From: Clostridia bacterium
GTDB taxonomy: Bacteria > Bacillota > Clostridia > Oscillospirales > Acutalibacteraceae
Assembly (NCBI GenBank): GCA_024692685.1
Contig: JAILMJ010000008.1
Span: 1 to 52,833, forward strand
Reading direction: 5' to 3'
DNA length: 52,833 nt
The notes below the pieces were generated by a model. The model saw only the letters and a program-made list of their open reading frames with translations. It was not told the origin of the DNA and did not search any database. Of this stretch, positions 8,111-17,259 are shown in pieces; positions within the stretch are counted from its first letter, which is position 1, and the number at the start of each line of letters is the position of its first letter. Position numbers and translations under genes: made by a program.

Positions 8111-9190
8111 TTACCTCTTGACTCTGGCATTTCCGGACCAGACACTCCAGATCATATCTTCGTCCGCCGGCTGGGCATAGTCTGTCAGGAATGTGGTGGC
8201 AAGGGCTCCGCTTGCCCAACCAAACTGAATGCGTTTTTCGCTTTCCCAACCCTTAATGACTGCGTAGAGAAGTCCGCCGACAAAGCCGTCTCCTCCGCCG
8301 ATTCTGTCGAGAACCCTTATTTCTCTAGGTTCGACTACCTGCCACTCGTCACCGTCAAGCATAATCGCTCCCCAGAGATGGGTGTTGGCATTGATAACCT
8401 GTCTGAGAGTGGTGGCAAACAGCTTTGCGTTGGGGTATGCAACCTTTACGCGGCCTATCATTTCCTTGAAGGAATCAATCTTCGCGCTGAGTTCCTTTCC
8501 GCCGGCTTCGGGGCCTTTTATGCCGAGGCAAAGCTGGAAGTCCTCTTCGTTACCTACGAGAATATCCGCCGCTCCCGCTATTTCGGAAAATATTTCACTG
8601 AGTTCCTTCTCGCGGTTTTTCCAGAATGTGGCTCTGTAATTCAGGTCAAAAGAGATAGCCGTGCCGTATTTTTTGGCGGCTCTCGCAAGTTCAAGGCAGA
8701 ATCTGCCTGTTTCGGGCGAAAGAGCGGCAATAAGACCGGAAAGGTGAAGCACGGCAACGCCCTCTTTGCCGAAGATTCTGTCAATATCAAAATCGTTAAT
8801 ATTCAGTGTTCTGCCGACCTCGCCCGCTCTGTCGTTCTCAACTCTCGGGCCTCTTGAACCGTAGCCGCTGTCGGCAATATTGAACTGATGTCTGTAACCC
8901 CAGGGGCCGCCTTTTTCGATGTCCCTGCCTTCAAAGGCCATTCCCCTTGCACGAAGATCCTGCTTAATAAAAGAAGCAATCTGGCTGTCCTTTACGAAAG
9001 TGGTGAGAACCTTGACGGGTAAGCCCAGATACGATGATATCGAAGCAACATTGGTCTCGGCAGAGGTTGCCTGCATTCTGAATAAATTGCTTGAGGCAAC
9101 GGTCTGCCCTTCTGCGGGGCAAATACGCACGCCCATACTTGTGGGCACAACCACAGCCCACTTATAACTGTCTTTTATTGTGATTTTCAT
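8111..9190 (-). CDS. PfkB-family sugar or sugar-acid kinase
   Basis: This 359-residue protein has the ribokinase/PfkB fold. Its C-terminal signature IGGGDGFVGGLLYA holds the catalytic Asp and the anion hole, and the YLG / FVKDS region near the N-terminus matches the substrate lid. It most resembles 2-keto-3-deoxygluconate kinase-type members, which phosphorylate sugar acids, but PfkB substrate cannot be read from sequence. The ribosome site GGGAGGCGGACAAT precedes the ATG. It lies between the 6-phosphogluconate dehydrogenase gene and the GH130 gene. The context suggests phosphorylation of an aldonate or of a sugar released by the GH130 enzyme. Confidence 0.8.
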   Translation of the reverse strand: MKITIKDSYKWAVVVPTSMGVRICPAEGQTVASSNLFRMQATSAETNVASISSYLGLPVKVLTTFVKDSQIASFIKQDLRARGMAFEGRDIEKGGPWGYRHQFNIADSGYGSRGPRVENDRAGEVGRTLNINDFDIDRIFGKEGVAVLHLSGLIAALSPETGRFCLELARAAKKYGTAISFDLNYRATFWKNREKELSEIFSEIAGAADILVGNEEDFQLCLGIKGPEAGGKELSAKIDSFKEMIGRVKVAYPNAKLFATTLRQVINANTHLWGAIMLDGDEWQVVEPREIRVLDRIGGGDGFVGGLLYAVIKGWESEKRIQFGWASGALATTFLTDYAQPADEDMIWSVWSGNARVKR

Positions 9191-9207
9191 ATTGTCCGCC
9201 TCCCGGG

Positions 9208-10659
9208 TTATACATCGTAACGGGTAGCGGATGTATTTCCGCCTTCGCCCGTCCAGTTTGTGTGGAAGAATTCGCCTCTTGCTCTATCAAGTCTTTCATA
9301 GGTATGAGCGCCGAAGTAATCGCGCTGGGCCTGAAGAAGATTTGCGGGCAGGGAAGCGCAACGGTAACCGTCGTAATAGCTGAGCGCGGAGGCCATTGCC
9401 GGAACGGGAATCCCGTTTTCCGCAGCGGCGGCGCAGACCTTTCTCCAGCCTGCCTGTGCCTTATCCATAACTCCCTTGAAATAGGGATCAAGCAGAAGAT
9501 TTGAAAGCGCCGGATTCCTGTCAAACGCCTCTTTTATCTTACCGAGGAAAACGCTTCTGATTATACAGCCGCCTCTCCACATAAGGGCAATGCCGCCGTA
9601 GTTGAGATTCCAGTTATAGGTCTTTGCGGCGGACCTCATAAGAGCATAGCCCTGAGCGTAGGAAACTATCTTTGAAGCAAAAAGGGCATTCTCTATGTTT
9701 TCGATAAACTCTGCCCTGTCTCCCTCAAATTTTGCTTCGGGACCTGTGAGGATACCGGAGGCGGTTACGCGCTCATCCTTCATTGCGCTCAGGCATCTTG
9801 AAAATACGGCTTCTCCGATAAGAGTCAGGGGCACACCCTCTTCAAGGGCGGCAATACCTGTCCATTTGCCGGTGCCTTTCTGCCCTGCCGTGTCGAGAAT
9901 TTTATCAACTATGGGCTTGCCGTCTTCATCTTTATAGGCCAGGATATCCCTTGTTATTTCTATGAGATAGCTGTCAAGTTCGCCCTCGTTCCAACGGGCA
10001 AAAACTTCGTGCATCTCGTCAGCGCTCATTTTCAGATAATCTCTCATCAGCTGATAAGCCTCGCATATGAGCTGCATATCGCCGTACTCGATTCCGTTGT
10101 GAACCATTTTCACGAAGTGACCCGCGCCGCTTTCACCGACCCATTCACAGCAGGGAGAGCCGTCCTCGACCTTTGCGCAGATTGCCTGGAATACAGGTCT
10201 GACCTTTTTCCACGCGGCGGGTGAGCCGCCGGGCATCAGGCTGGGTCCTTTCAGGGCTCCCTCTTCTCCTCCGGAAACTCCGGTACCTATGTAAAGAAGG
10301 CCTTTGCTTTCAACGTATTCCGTTCTGCGGGCGGTATCGGGAAAGTGGCTGTTGCCGCCGTCTATGATTATATCGCCTTCTTCAAGCAGAGGAATGAGAT
10401 TCTCAATCATATCGTCAACTGCCTGACCGGCCTTTATCATCATCATTACCTTGCGGGGCTTTTCGAGGGTGGAAACAAGTTCTTCAAGCGAATATGTCCC
10501 GACTATATTCTTACCCTTTGCCCTGCCTTCGATGAAATTCGTAACCTTTGATGAAGTCCTGTTATAAACGGAAACGGTAAAGCCCTTGCTCTCCATATTC
10601 ATAACAAGATTCTCACCCATAACGGCGAGCCCTATAAGTCCTATATCAGATTTTTTCAT
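9208..10659 (-). CDS. gnd: 6-phosphogluconate dehydrogenase, decarboxylating
   Basis: The 483-residue protein has the family's usual length. The N-terminal dinucleotide fold starts with GLAVMGENL, substrate loop [14 protein letters not shown] is at about residue 129, and the catalytic Lys lies in [14 protein letters not shown]. An all-helical C-terminal domain and a SYYDGYR motif follow. It converts 6-phosphogluconate and NAD(P)+ to ribulose 5-phosphate, CO2 and NAD(P)H in the cytoplasm. The gene overlaps the upstream PHP gene by 14 nt, which suggests translational coupling. No glucose-6-phosphate dehydrogenase is nearby. The substrate may therefore come from gluconate or a related aldonate and not from glucose 6-phosphate. 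Confidence 0.95.
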   Translation of the reverse strand: MKKSDIGLIGLAVMGENLVMNMESKGFTVSVYNRTSSKVTNFIEGRAKGKNIVGTYSLEELVSTLEKPRKVMMMIKAGQAVDDMIENLIPLLEEGDIIIDGGNSHFPDTARRTEYVESKGLLYIGTGVSGGEEGALKGPSLMPGGSPAAWKKVRPVFQAICAKVEDGSPCCEWVGESGAGHFVKMVHNGIEYGDMQLICEAYQLMRDYLKMSADEMHEVFARWNEGELDSYLIEITRDILAYKDEDGKPIVDKILDTAGQKGTGKWTGIAALEEGVPLTLIGEAVFSRCLSAMKDERVTASGILTGPEAKFEGDRAEFIENIENALFASKIVSYAQGYALMRSAAKTYNWNLNYGGIALMWRGGCIIRSVFLGKIKEAFDRNPALSNLLLDPYFKGVMDKAQAGWRKVCAAAAENGIPVPAMASALSYYDGYRCASLPANLLQAQRDYFGAHTYERLDRARGEFFHTNWTGEGGNTSATRYDV

Positions 10660-11509
10660 TGTCAGCTTTCTCCTTTGCCGATTTTATATTTTCAAGTATT
10701 TCATACGGTATTCTGAGATTTCCGGTTCCTTTTCCTATGGCTATGTGCGGTTTGTTTGCACCGTGAAAATCGGAGCCGCCCGAAATCAGCAGACCGAGTT
10801 CCGCGGCAAGAGCTCTGTATCGCCTGCCCATTTCCTCCGTGTACTCGGTATATATTCCTTCAACTCCGTCAAGCCCTGCGTCTTTCAGCCTGATGAGGAA
10901 CGCTCTGAGTTCATCACCCTCAAGCTTTGTGTGGTGAAGGTGGGCGGCAAATGCCATCCCCCCGCTGCTTTTGATAAGCTTTACCGCTTCCTCGTCTGTG
11001 AGGCGTTGCTCGCCGCAATAGGCATATTTTCCGCTTCCGAGGTAAAGATCAAACGCTTCTTTGACGCTTCCGGCATAGCCCTTGTCAACCATAAGCCTTG
11101 CAAAATGAGCTCTGCCTATAATCTGACCCCCTGCCAATTTGCGTATTTCGTCAAGGTCAATATTAAAACCAAGTTCATTGAGTTTCCGGCACGTGACCTC
11201 GTTTCTTTTTAAACGCAGTTTGAAGCATTCGTCGAGCTTTGAGGCGAGCATCCTGTTCCCCGTATCAATATAATAGCCGAGGATGTGGGTTTCCGCTTGC
11301 GAACTTGCCGAGATTTCTATACCCGGCACAACCTCAATACCGGCTTTCTTCCCTTCCTCCATTGCCTGAGCAAGCCCTTTCACGGTGTCGTGATCGGTCA
11401 GGGCGATTGCCGAGAGACCGGAGTCGGCGGCGTGCCTTACAAGCTGAGCCGGAGTCATTGAACCGTCGGATTCCGATGAATGAGTGTGTAAGTCAATCAG
11501 TTTTTCCAT
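10646..11509 (-). CDS. PHP-domain phosphoesterase (TrpH/RNase AM-like)
   Basis: The start at 11509 ([10 protein letters not shown]) is chosen because GGAG lies 5 nt before it; an upstream in-frame GTG would overlap the previous gene. The 287-residue protein carries the four PHP metal motifs: [20 protein letters not shown], a GIEIS/HILGY segment and GGSDFHG. Related proteins are 3',5'-nucleotide bisphosphate phosphatases or 5'-3' exonucleases acting on RNA ends. Its place between a LarA-like gene and gnd may simply be operon hitch-hiking, or it may act on a phosphorylated metabolite. Catalytic residues look intact. Confidence 0.82.
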   Translation of the reverse strand: MEKLIDLHTHSSESDGSMTPAQLVRHAADSGLSAIALTDHDTVKGLAQAMEEGKKAGIEVVPGIEISASSQAETHILGYYIDTGNRMLASKLDECFKLRLKRNEVTCRKLNELGFNIDLDEIRKLAGGQIIGRAHFARLMVDKGYAGSVKEAFDLYLGSGKYAYCGEQRLTDEEAVKLIKSSGGMAFAAHLHHTKLEGDELRAFLIRLKDAGLDGVEGIYTEYTEEMGRRYRALAAELGLLISGGSDFHGANKPHIAIGKGTGNLRIPYEILENIKSAKEKADNEKI

Positions 11510-11511
11510 TT

Positions 11512-12759
11512 TTACTCCGTGGTCCACAGCCCGAGAGCCGGATTGCTTATATAGAAGATTTCTTCCCCGTCAACCGTGCAATATCCGTCCTTCAGCACGC
11601 CGGGATCGTATTTCTTAACTATTTCGTCATAGGGAATATAATCGAAATTTACTCCCCTGACTTCTTCACCGGTCAGTTCCTCGGTACAATAGGTTATGTT
11701 GAATCTGCCGTCGGACGAGCCGTGAATAAGGTGGGCGGCAACGGACAGGTTCTGCCTGAGATCATCACAGCTGTCAACAAGTTCGAGAACTTTTTCCCTT
11801 CCGACATAGCCGTATTTCCTTATCAGACGGTCATTCTCGGCGTCTTCGCCGAATTTTTTGACTCCGGGCGCAAGAATAATCAGGTCTCCGCCGTCTTTAA
11901 TAGCCATTCTTGTGCGGTAAATCGCCTTGTTGCCCAGCCAGGTGCTTTTAAACTCCCTGGGGTCAAGGTAGACAACAACCTTGGAAAACGGCTCTTTGAC
12001 GTGGGTGAGGTTTAACTCGCGGCTGAGTTCAACGGCCTGCTCAAAAACATATCGTTTGTTGCCGATATACAGCCCGTGAATCCTTGTATCATCCTTTTCA
12101 TTCGTTGTAACCGTAAGAACATAAAGCAGCGGAATGTCTTTGAGAAAATTCTCCTGCGCATAGTCAAACACTTTGCGAACGGGTGAAAAATCCTTACCCA
12201 TGATTCTTTCCATGCCGTAAAATGCGCCGAGCATGTGGGAGGAGTTTATCATATTGCTCCCGCCGCAGCCTACAAAAATATTCTTTGAGTAATTTGCCAT
12301 TCCCACCACTTCGTGCGGTACAACCTGTCCAACAGATATAATAAGGTCATAACTGTCGTCCATTATCAGTTTGTTGACCTCGACATCTATTTTATCTCTG
12401 ACAAGACCGCCGGACACCTCTTCGACAAATTCTCCGGGAACTTCACCGATTTTAACAACGTCTTTGCGCCAGTTATGAACTATGATTTTGTCATACGGCA
12501 CTCTGTCTCCGAAAAACGCGAGGCATTCTTCCCTTGTCATCGGTTCGTGAGTTCCCAGGGCGGGCATTATATCAATCTCGCAGGAACCAATCAGCATATC
12601 ATAGAGAATAGCCGTGATTTTTCCTGCTCCCGAATACATTCTCGTATAGTCGGGAGGCAAGATAAGAATCTTTTTCAGGTCCCTGCCTTCAAGTGCTTTT
12701 TCAAGCGCCTGTCTTATCTCAATGTCGGAAACCCGGGCATACTGTTTCATTGCGGGCAT
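11512..12759 (-). CDS. LarA-like nickel-pincer racemase/epimerase (DUF2088 family)
   Basis: The ATG at 12759 is preferred: AGAAGGTG lies 6 nt before it, while the ATG 7 codons upstream has no ribosome site and falls almost on the promoter. The 415-residue protein shows LarA features: PPDYTRMYSGAG near residue 35, the His in ALGTHEPMT, and VVPHEVVGM followed by VGCGGSNMINSSH. LarA enzymes use a nickel-pincer nucleotide to racemise or epimerise 2-hydroxyacids. The superfamily includes lactate, malate and phenyllactate racemases and D-gluconate 2-epimerases. With gnd and a sugar kinase as neighbours, an aldonate epimerase role fits better than lactate racemase; this is inference. The cofactor genes larB, larC and larE are not in this window. 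Confidence 0.78.
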   Translation of the reverse strand: MPAMKQYARVSDIEIRQALEKALEGRDLKKILILPPDYTRMYSGAGKITAILYDMLIGSCEIDIMPALGTHEPMTREECLAFFGDRVPYDKIIVHNWRKDVVKIGEVPGEFVEEVSGGLVRDKIDVEVNKLIMDDSYDLIISVGQVVPHEVVGMANYSKNIFVGCGGSNMINSSHMLGAFYGMERIMGKDFSPVRKVFDYAQENFLKDIPLLYVLTVTTNEKDDTRIHGLYIGNKRYVFEQAVELSRELNLTHVKEPFSKVVVYLDPREFKSTWLGNKAIYRTRMAIKDGGDLIILAPGVKKFGEDAENDRLIRKYGYVGREKVLELVDSCDDLRQNLSVAAHLIHGSSDGRFNITYCTEELTGEEVRGVNFDYIPYDEIVKKYDPGVLKDGYCTVDGEEIFYISNPALGLWTTE

Positions 12760-12792
12760 ATTAAACACCTTCTGTCCCATTTTACGATTAAG

Positions 12793-12821
12793 ATATTACC
12801 ACATCAGCCGCCCTTTTACAA
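12793..12821 (-). promoter_or_regulatory. Promoter of the larA-like/PHP/gnd/pfkB/GH130 operon
   Basis: On the minus strand TTGTAA (12821-12816) lies 17 nt from TAATAT (12798-12793). Transcription should begin near 12786, which leaves room for a normal leader only if translation starts at 12759. Confidence 0.65.
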
Positions 12822-12852
12822 GTAACATAGAATAATTTAAAATAAAAAATTA

Positions 12853-12881
12853 TTGAAAGAATTTGAATATTATGCTAAAAT
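12853..12881 (+). promoter_or_regulatory. Promoter of the giant repeat protein gene
   Basis: TTGAAA (12853-12858) and TAAAAT (12876-12881) are spaced by 17 nt, about 30 nt ahead of the GGAGGT ribosome site of the gene starting at 12917. The surrounding sequence is strongly AT-rich. Confidence 0.7.
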
Positions 12882-12916
12882 GAAAATACAATCAAGTGCA
12901 GAACGGAGGTGACATT

Positions 12917-15900
12917 GTGTATTCATTCTTTTTATTTCTCAGGTCGGTAACAGGTTTCATTATTGCAATAATAATAGCAATCACCTGCTTCTTTTGCAGA
13001 CTGTTCCGTATTCCCTGCAAATACTGCAATAATCACGAAACCACCACTGTAACCCAGACTGCGGAATCCACAACCGTTACCTCAACCGTGCCTTCAACAG
13101 AACCTGTAACCGAACCCGGCAGCAAAATGATATCCGTCAATTACAGAATAATGCTTGAATCTGAGCAGGAAGGCGCTTATTACGGCGCGGGTATAATCAA
13201 AACAGGCGTGATTACCGTTGAAAACGGAAGCACGGTGGATTATGACGATGTAATTATTTCCGAGGGCTTTGCAACCCCCGAAGGCTATGTGCCCGATGAG
13301 AGCGCGCACTCCGTGCCTGCCGTTGAAAACCAGACCTGCAATTTCAAGCTGAAAAGAATAAAATTCGATGTCACCTGGAATAACGGCGACGGCACAAAGT
13401 CCGTCTCTGCCGAACGCTATGACTGCCCGGTAACCTCCCCCGTTCCGGAGCGGGAGAATTATACATTTGCAGGCTGGTACCGTTCGGAAACGGACGCCGC
13501 GTCAAAAACCGGCCGTGTTGACTTCGGTGACACTTACAATCCCGTCACGCTGAAATCCGCCGCTGAGTTTTATGCCGGCTGGGATTTCATATCCCATAAT
13601 GTTACGCTTACATGGAAGGATATTGACGGAACAGAGCACACCGCAGAAGTTCAGACAAGTGAGGATAAAACCACCGTCCTCGCTTCACTCGAGGGGATTA
13701 TGCCGGCTGAAGATTCCGTTGAAGGCTACAGGTTTGTGTTATACACCGACAGTGAATACAAAAATCCGGTAACCGATTCAACCGCGGCGGACAGCGATAT
13801 GCGGGTTTACGGCAGATTTGAACCTACATCAATCCCGGAATACAAAGTAACCTGGATTATCACCAAACCCGACGGTACCGTTGTTACAGACGACACCTCT
13901 ACATCTCCGAAACACGAAGGCGACGAATTCACCGATGCGGATGTTCCCGCCCTCGAAATGTTCCCGGGCTATGAACCTACGATAACAGGCGCCGAACCGG
14001 AGTTTAACGGCATTATGCCGGCCTCGGATTTACGCATCTATGTCGGTTATTCCCTCATTGAATATACGGTCACCTGGGTCTATACAGATGCAAACGGCAG
14101 CAGAGTCGAAGAATACTCACGCGGTCTGCATTTCGGAGACGATGTGCCCGATTTCCCGGGCAACACGGGAGAAAACGCAGTCATAGAGTGGGCTGTGCCC
14201 TCGTCTGTGGTTGACGGAAAGATGCCCGCCTCCGATGTTACAATCAACGGAACCTATTATTCCTTTGCCGAAGTTGAGATAGATCTGGAAACGGAAACCA
14301 CGGGTATTTTTGAAAAAGCCGCCTCCGGCAGAGTCAAATTTATACCGGGAACCGCGGTCACTTTTGAGGAAACGGCAAATCAGCTGGGTTACACCGTTCC
14401 GGATGGATTTGAGCCGGGGCCGAATTCGGAAAGCATAATCATGACGGAAGGCGGAACATACTCCGCCGAACTTAACCGCAAGGCCTATGAAATAACCTGG
14501 AACGCCGATAACGGTTACGACCCGCAGATTACTTACGGGCGGCACGGACTCGGTGTGATTCCTCCGACAGTAAGAAAAACAAATCATACATTTTCAGGCT
14601 GGTATCTTACCGCCGCAGATGCGGAAAACCTGCAATCGCCCGTTGACTTTTCAACATACACCGTCACGCAGAAAACAGATTTCTACGCGGCCTGGACTCT
14701 TACCGCCTATACAGCCACCTGCAGGTGGACGGACCTTGACGGAAATGACAGGGTAAGTATAACCAACAATATTCCGCTCGGCGCGAAGATAACCGAAAAT
14801 ATTGCTTCTCATATACCTGCCGCGGATTCCGAAACAGGCTATCTGTTTGTTCTCTACAAAGACAGCGGCTTCGGCACTCCGCTGACGGAAGACAATACCT
14901 CCGACAGCGACATCACGGTTTACGGCAGATATGAACTGATTGATTATACAATAACCTGGACATACACTCTGCCCGGAGAAACACAACCCTCCGTTTTCAC
15001 CGAAACGGCAAATATGGGTGATACCGTAACCGACTACGCCCACGAAACGGTGGATGGGTACGGATTTATGTGGGAAGACTATGACGAAATCATGCCCGCT
15101 TCCGACATAACGATAAACGGAATCTACGCCGAAAACAGTTATCCGGTGAAAATGATACTGAACGGAAAAACTGTTCATAAGGAACTGGTTACTGCGGGAA
15201 ATTCCGTACCCGGATTCACTCCCGATACAGTACCCAAGGGTATGAAATTCGTTGTTGTGAGCGATATTCCGGAGGCAATGCCTGCCGCAGATCTGGTGCT
15301 GGAATGCGCTTATGTGCCCGAGGATTACACCATCACCTGGACCTATATCGATCCCAACGGCAGCACCTACACAGACGATACTTCAAACACAACCATGCAC
15401 TACGGGGATGAGATTCCCGATCACTCCTACGCAGAATTTGAAAATTACAGTTTCCTCTGGAAATATCCCGACACCCTTGAGGACGGTAAAATGCCTGCGC
15501 AGGATATAACAATCACAGGCGAGTACACATACATTGGACCTCCGATTATTTATAAAGATTCGTTCGGCGGCACCGATTACGAGATAGTGACCGGAGCTTC
15601 CCGGTCGGGCGGAGACTACTGGGTATGCGGAAGAAGCAATTCAGACGACGGCGACTTTGCCGCTCTGCTTCCGTCCGATTACACCAAAACCATCGGAAGC
15701 CTCAACCACACTTACGGCTTTATCGCAAAGTATGATAAGAACGCAAACAGAACCGTTTTAAAAACGGTTTATGACGATTCCAAGGCTGTTTATGTTACGG
15801 GTATTTCGGCAATAAGCAATTCAAACGTTGCCGTTTGCGGCTATACCATAGACACCTCAAACAGCAGAGACGCTTTCGTCGCGGTTTACGATTCCGAAGG

Positions 15901-16861
15901 AACACAGAAGGTTTTCAGAATCCTTGAGGGAAGCGGTAATGACAGGCTCAGCTCGATTGCATCCGTACCCGGCGGCTTCGCGGCAGGCGGAGAAACTTTC
16001 TCCCTTGACGGAGACTATGCGTCCCTGCCCGCCGGTCACAGCTCAAATGCTTTCATAATGAAGTTCAAATATAACAATTCAACAAACGAATTGAGCATAG
16101 TTTTTATAAAATCACTCGGCGGGTCAAAAACCGCCGATGTCCCGGGTCTTTCCTCTGACAGCGCCGGCAATATTTACGCATCCGTGCGCACTACGGCCAA
16201 TGACGGCGATTTCGCGGCTTTCAGCGGGTTGACAGGCTCGACTTTTGACAACATAATACTCAAATACAACAGTTCCGGCACTCTTATGTGGTCGTATGTC
16301 CTTGCCGGCAGCGGCAACGAAAACTTTGACTGTGTCGTTGCCGACGGAGCAGGCGGCTGCGCTGTTGCGGGCTATTACACCATGCCCGGCTCCGCCAATA
16401 CGGGAACCATTGCGGATATAAACAATGTCGGCGGGATAGATTCCGTGCTCATAAAACTGTCCTCATCCGGCTCAAGGTCCTGGTTCAGGGTCATAGGCGG
16501 TCTGAAAGACGATTATGCAATCGGCCTCGCCAGAAGCGGTTCAAACTATGTTATCACCGGTTATACAAATTCATCAAACCGCGAATTTGACGAAAATTAC
16601 GGCGGTTATGACGGCTTTATGGATGTCGTTTCTTCAAACGGAAAGCAGACAGAATACTTCAACATCGGCGGTTCTCACAGAGACGTTGCCTCAGCGGTTG
16701 CCGCAAACGGAACCGACGTTATGGTATTCGGTTATTCAACATCCATTGACAACTGGTTTGAAGGTATCAACTCCAATATCACCGACGAAATCAGGGAAAC
16801 CTGGGGTCAGAACGAATATTACGACTGCTTCGCCGGCGGCTATTCGATAAGCGATTCATAA
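12917..16861 (+). CDS. Giant surface protein with InlB/Flg_new-type and MucBP-like repeats
   Basis: The GTG at 12917 is chosen because GGAGGT sits 6 nt before it; an upstream ATG lacks a ribosome site. The 1314-residue product has an N-terminal membrane helix (residues about 10-30), then a Thr-rich linker (about 40-70). Many beta repeats follow. Two are Listeria-Bacteroides type (about 152-222 and 524-592, each with F-(A/S)-G-W-Y and a final A-(G/A)-W). At least six others are of a T-W-x-Y/I ... D-G-K/MPA-(S/Q)D-(I/V/L)-T-I-x-G-x-Y type. From about residue 875 to the end the repeats change to propeller-like blades (G-x-x-x-D, A-V-A-G-Y/CGY). No LPxTG or SLH motif is present. It is probably an adhesin held by its N-terminal helix. 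Confidence 0.75.
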   Translation: MYSFFLFLRSVTGFIIAIIIAITCFFCRLFRIPCKYCNNHETTTVTQTAESTTVTSTVPSTEPVTEPGSKMISVNYRIMLESEQEGAYYGAGIIKTGVITVENGSTVDYDDVIISEGFATPEGYVPDESAHSVPAVENQTCNFKLKRIKFDVTWNNGDGTKSVSAERYDCPVTSPVPERENYTFAGWYRSETDAASKTGRVDFGDTYNPVTLKSAAEFYAGWDFISHNVTLTWKDIDGTEHTAEVQTSEDKTTVLASLEGIMPAEDSVEGYRFVLYTDSEYKNPVTDSTAADSDMRVYGRFEPTSIPEYKVTWIITKPDGTVVTDDTSTSPKHEGDEFTDADVPALEMFPGYEPTITGAEPEFNGIMPASDLRIYVGYSLIEYTVTWVYTDANGSRVEEYSRGLHFGDDVPDFPGNTGENAVIEWAVPSSVVDGKMPASDVTINGTYYSFAEVEIDLETETTGIFEKAASGRVKFIPGTAVTFEETANQLGYTVPDGFEPGPNSESIIMTEGGTYSAELNRKAYEITWNADNGYDPQITYGRHGLGVIPPTVRKTNHTFSGWYLTAADAENLQSPVDFSTYTVTQKTDFYAAWTLTAYTATCRWTDLDGNDRVSITNNIPLGAKITENIASHIPAADSETGYLFVLYKDSGFGTPLTEDNTSDSDITVYGRYELIDYTITWTYTLPGETQPSVFTETANMGDTVTDYAHETVDGYGFMWEDYDEIMPASDITINGIYAENSYPVKMILNGKTVHKELVTAGNSVPGFTPDTVPKGMKFVVVSDIPEAMPAADLVLECAYVPEDYTITWTYIDPNGSTYTDDTSNTTMHYGDEIPDHSYAEFENYSFLWKYPDTLEDGKMPAQDITITGEYTYIGPPIIYKDSFGGTDYEIVTGASRSGGDYWVCGRSNSDDGDFAALLPSDYTKTIGSLNHTYGFIAKYDKNANRTVLKTVYDDSKAVYVTGISAISNSNVAVCGYTIDTSNSRDAFVAVYDSEGTQKVFRILEGSGNDRLSSIASVPGGFAAGGETFSLDGDYASLPAGHSSNAFIMKFKYNNSTNELSIVFIKSLGGSKTADVPGLSSDSAGNIYASVRTTANDGDFAAFSGLTGSTFDNIILKYNSSGTLMWSYVLAGSGNENFDCVVADGAGGCAVAGYYTMPGSANTGTIADINNVGGIDSVLIKLSSSGSRSWFRVIGGLKDDYAIGLARSGSNYVITGYTNSSNREFDENYGGYDGFMDVVSSNGKQTEYFNIGGSHRDVASAVAANGTDVMVFGYSTSIDNWFEGINSNITDEIRETWGQNEYYDCFAGGYSISDS

Positions 16862-16903
16862 GAAAAGCAAAAGCTCATTTAAAATTTGTCCGTGAAAAAA
16901 AGC

Positions 16904-16932
16904 TTGACATAACCGCAGGTTCGTGCTAATAT
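16904..16932 (+). promoter_or_regulatory. Promoter of T-box leader 1
   Basis: TTGACA (16904-16909) and TAATAT (16927-16932) are separated by exactly 17 nt. Transcription should start near 16939, about 15 nt before Stem I of the T-box. Confidence 0.8.
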
Positions 16933-16952
16933 GTACGCAATTCAATATTGAA

Positions 16953-17220
16953 AAGCGATGACGAAGACGGAAAAAGCAGGGTAGCTTTACAGAGAGTCGG
17001 GGGTGCTGTGATCCCGGCAGTGAATGCTTTATTCTTATCCCTTCTGAGCTGAAGTGCAGAAAGTATTAAACCAGTAAGTGCTTCCGTGAATGCTACGTGA
17101 GTGCATAGGACTTGATTGAGTCCGAAGAGAGGCGCTTAACCAGCGCAATTTGAGTGGTACCGCGGGTATAATTTTATGCTCGTCTCAAAAGCCGTAAGGC
17201 GATTGAGACGGGTTTTTTTA
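16953..17220 (+). promoter_or_regulatory. T-box riboswitch 1, probable isoleucine (AUC) specifier
   Basis: The leader shows Stem I opening with GCGATGACGAAG, the AGAGAG bulge (16991-16996) and a distal hairpin GTCGGG/CCCGGC. A Stem III hairpin GGACT/AGTCC lies at 17108-17123, and the T-box TGGTACCGCGGG at 17155-17166. A terminator stem at 17181-17210 is followed by seven T residues. The lower stem GAAG/CTTC (CTTC at 17041-17044) fixes the specifier register. One spacer base before it, as in the well-studied glycine T-box, the codon is AUC at 17037-17039, meaning isoleucine. The T-box variable base is U, which pairs with a discriminator A, as in tRNA-Ile. Uncharged tRNA should stabilise the antiterminator and switch on the gene at 17260. 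The base after the codon is C and not the usual purine, so the codon call is moderate. Confidence 0.9.
17181..17219 (+). terminator. Conditional terminator of T-box 1
   Basis: CGTCTCAA / TTGAGACG form a stem closing on a smaller inner GCC/GGC hairpin, followed by a run of T. It competes with the antiterminator that uses the T-box at 17155-17166. Confidence 0.85.
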
Positions 17221-17259
17221 TTGCGATACACCTTATCATAATATACGGAGGAGATTAAT

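Noticed and set aside
7970-8857. 295-codon plus-strand open frame
   Set aside because: It crosses the antisense of both the GH130 and PfkB genes; no motif or ribosome site supports it.
10586-11212. 208-codon plus-strand open frame
   Set aside because: It lies antisense to the PHP gene, which has intact metal motifs and overlaps gnd in operon fashion; the plus frame has no ribosome site or recognisable domain.
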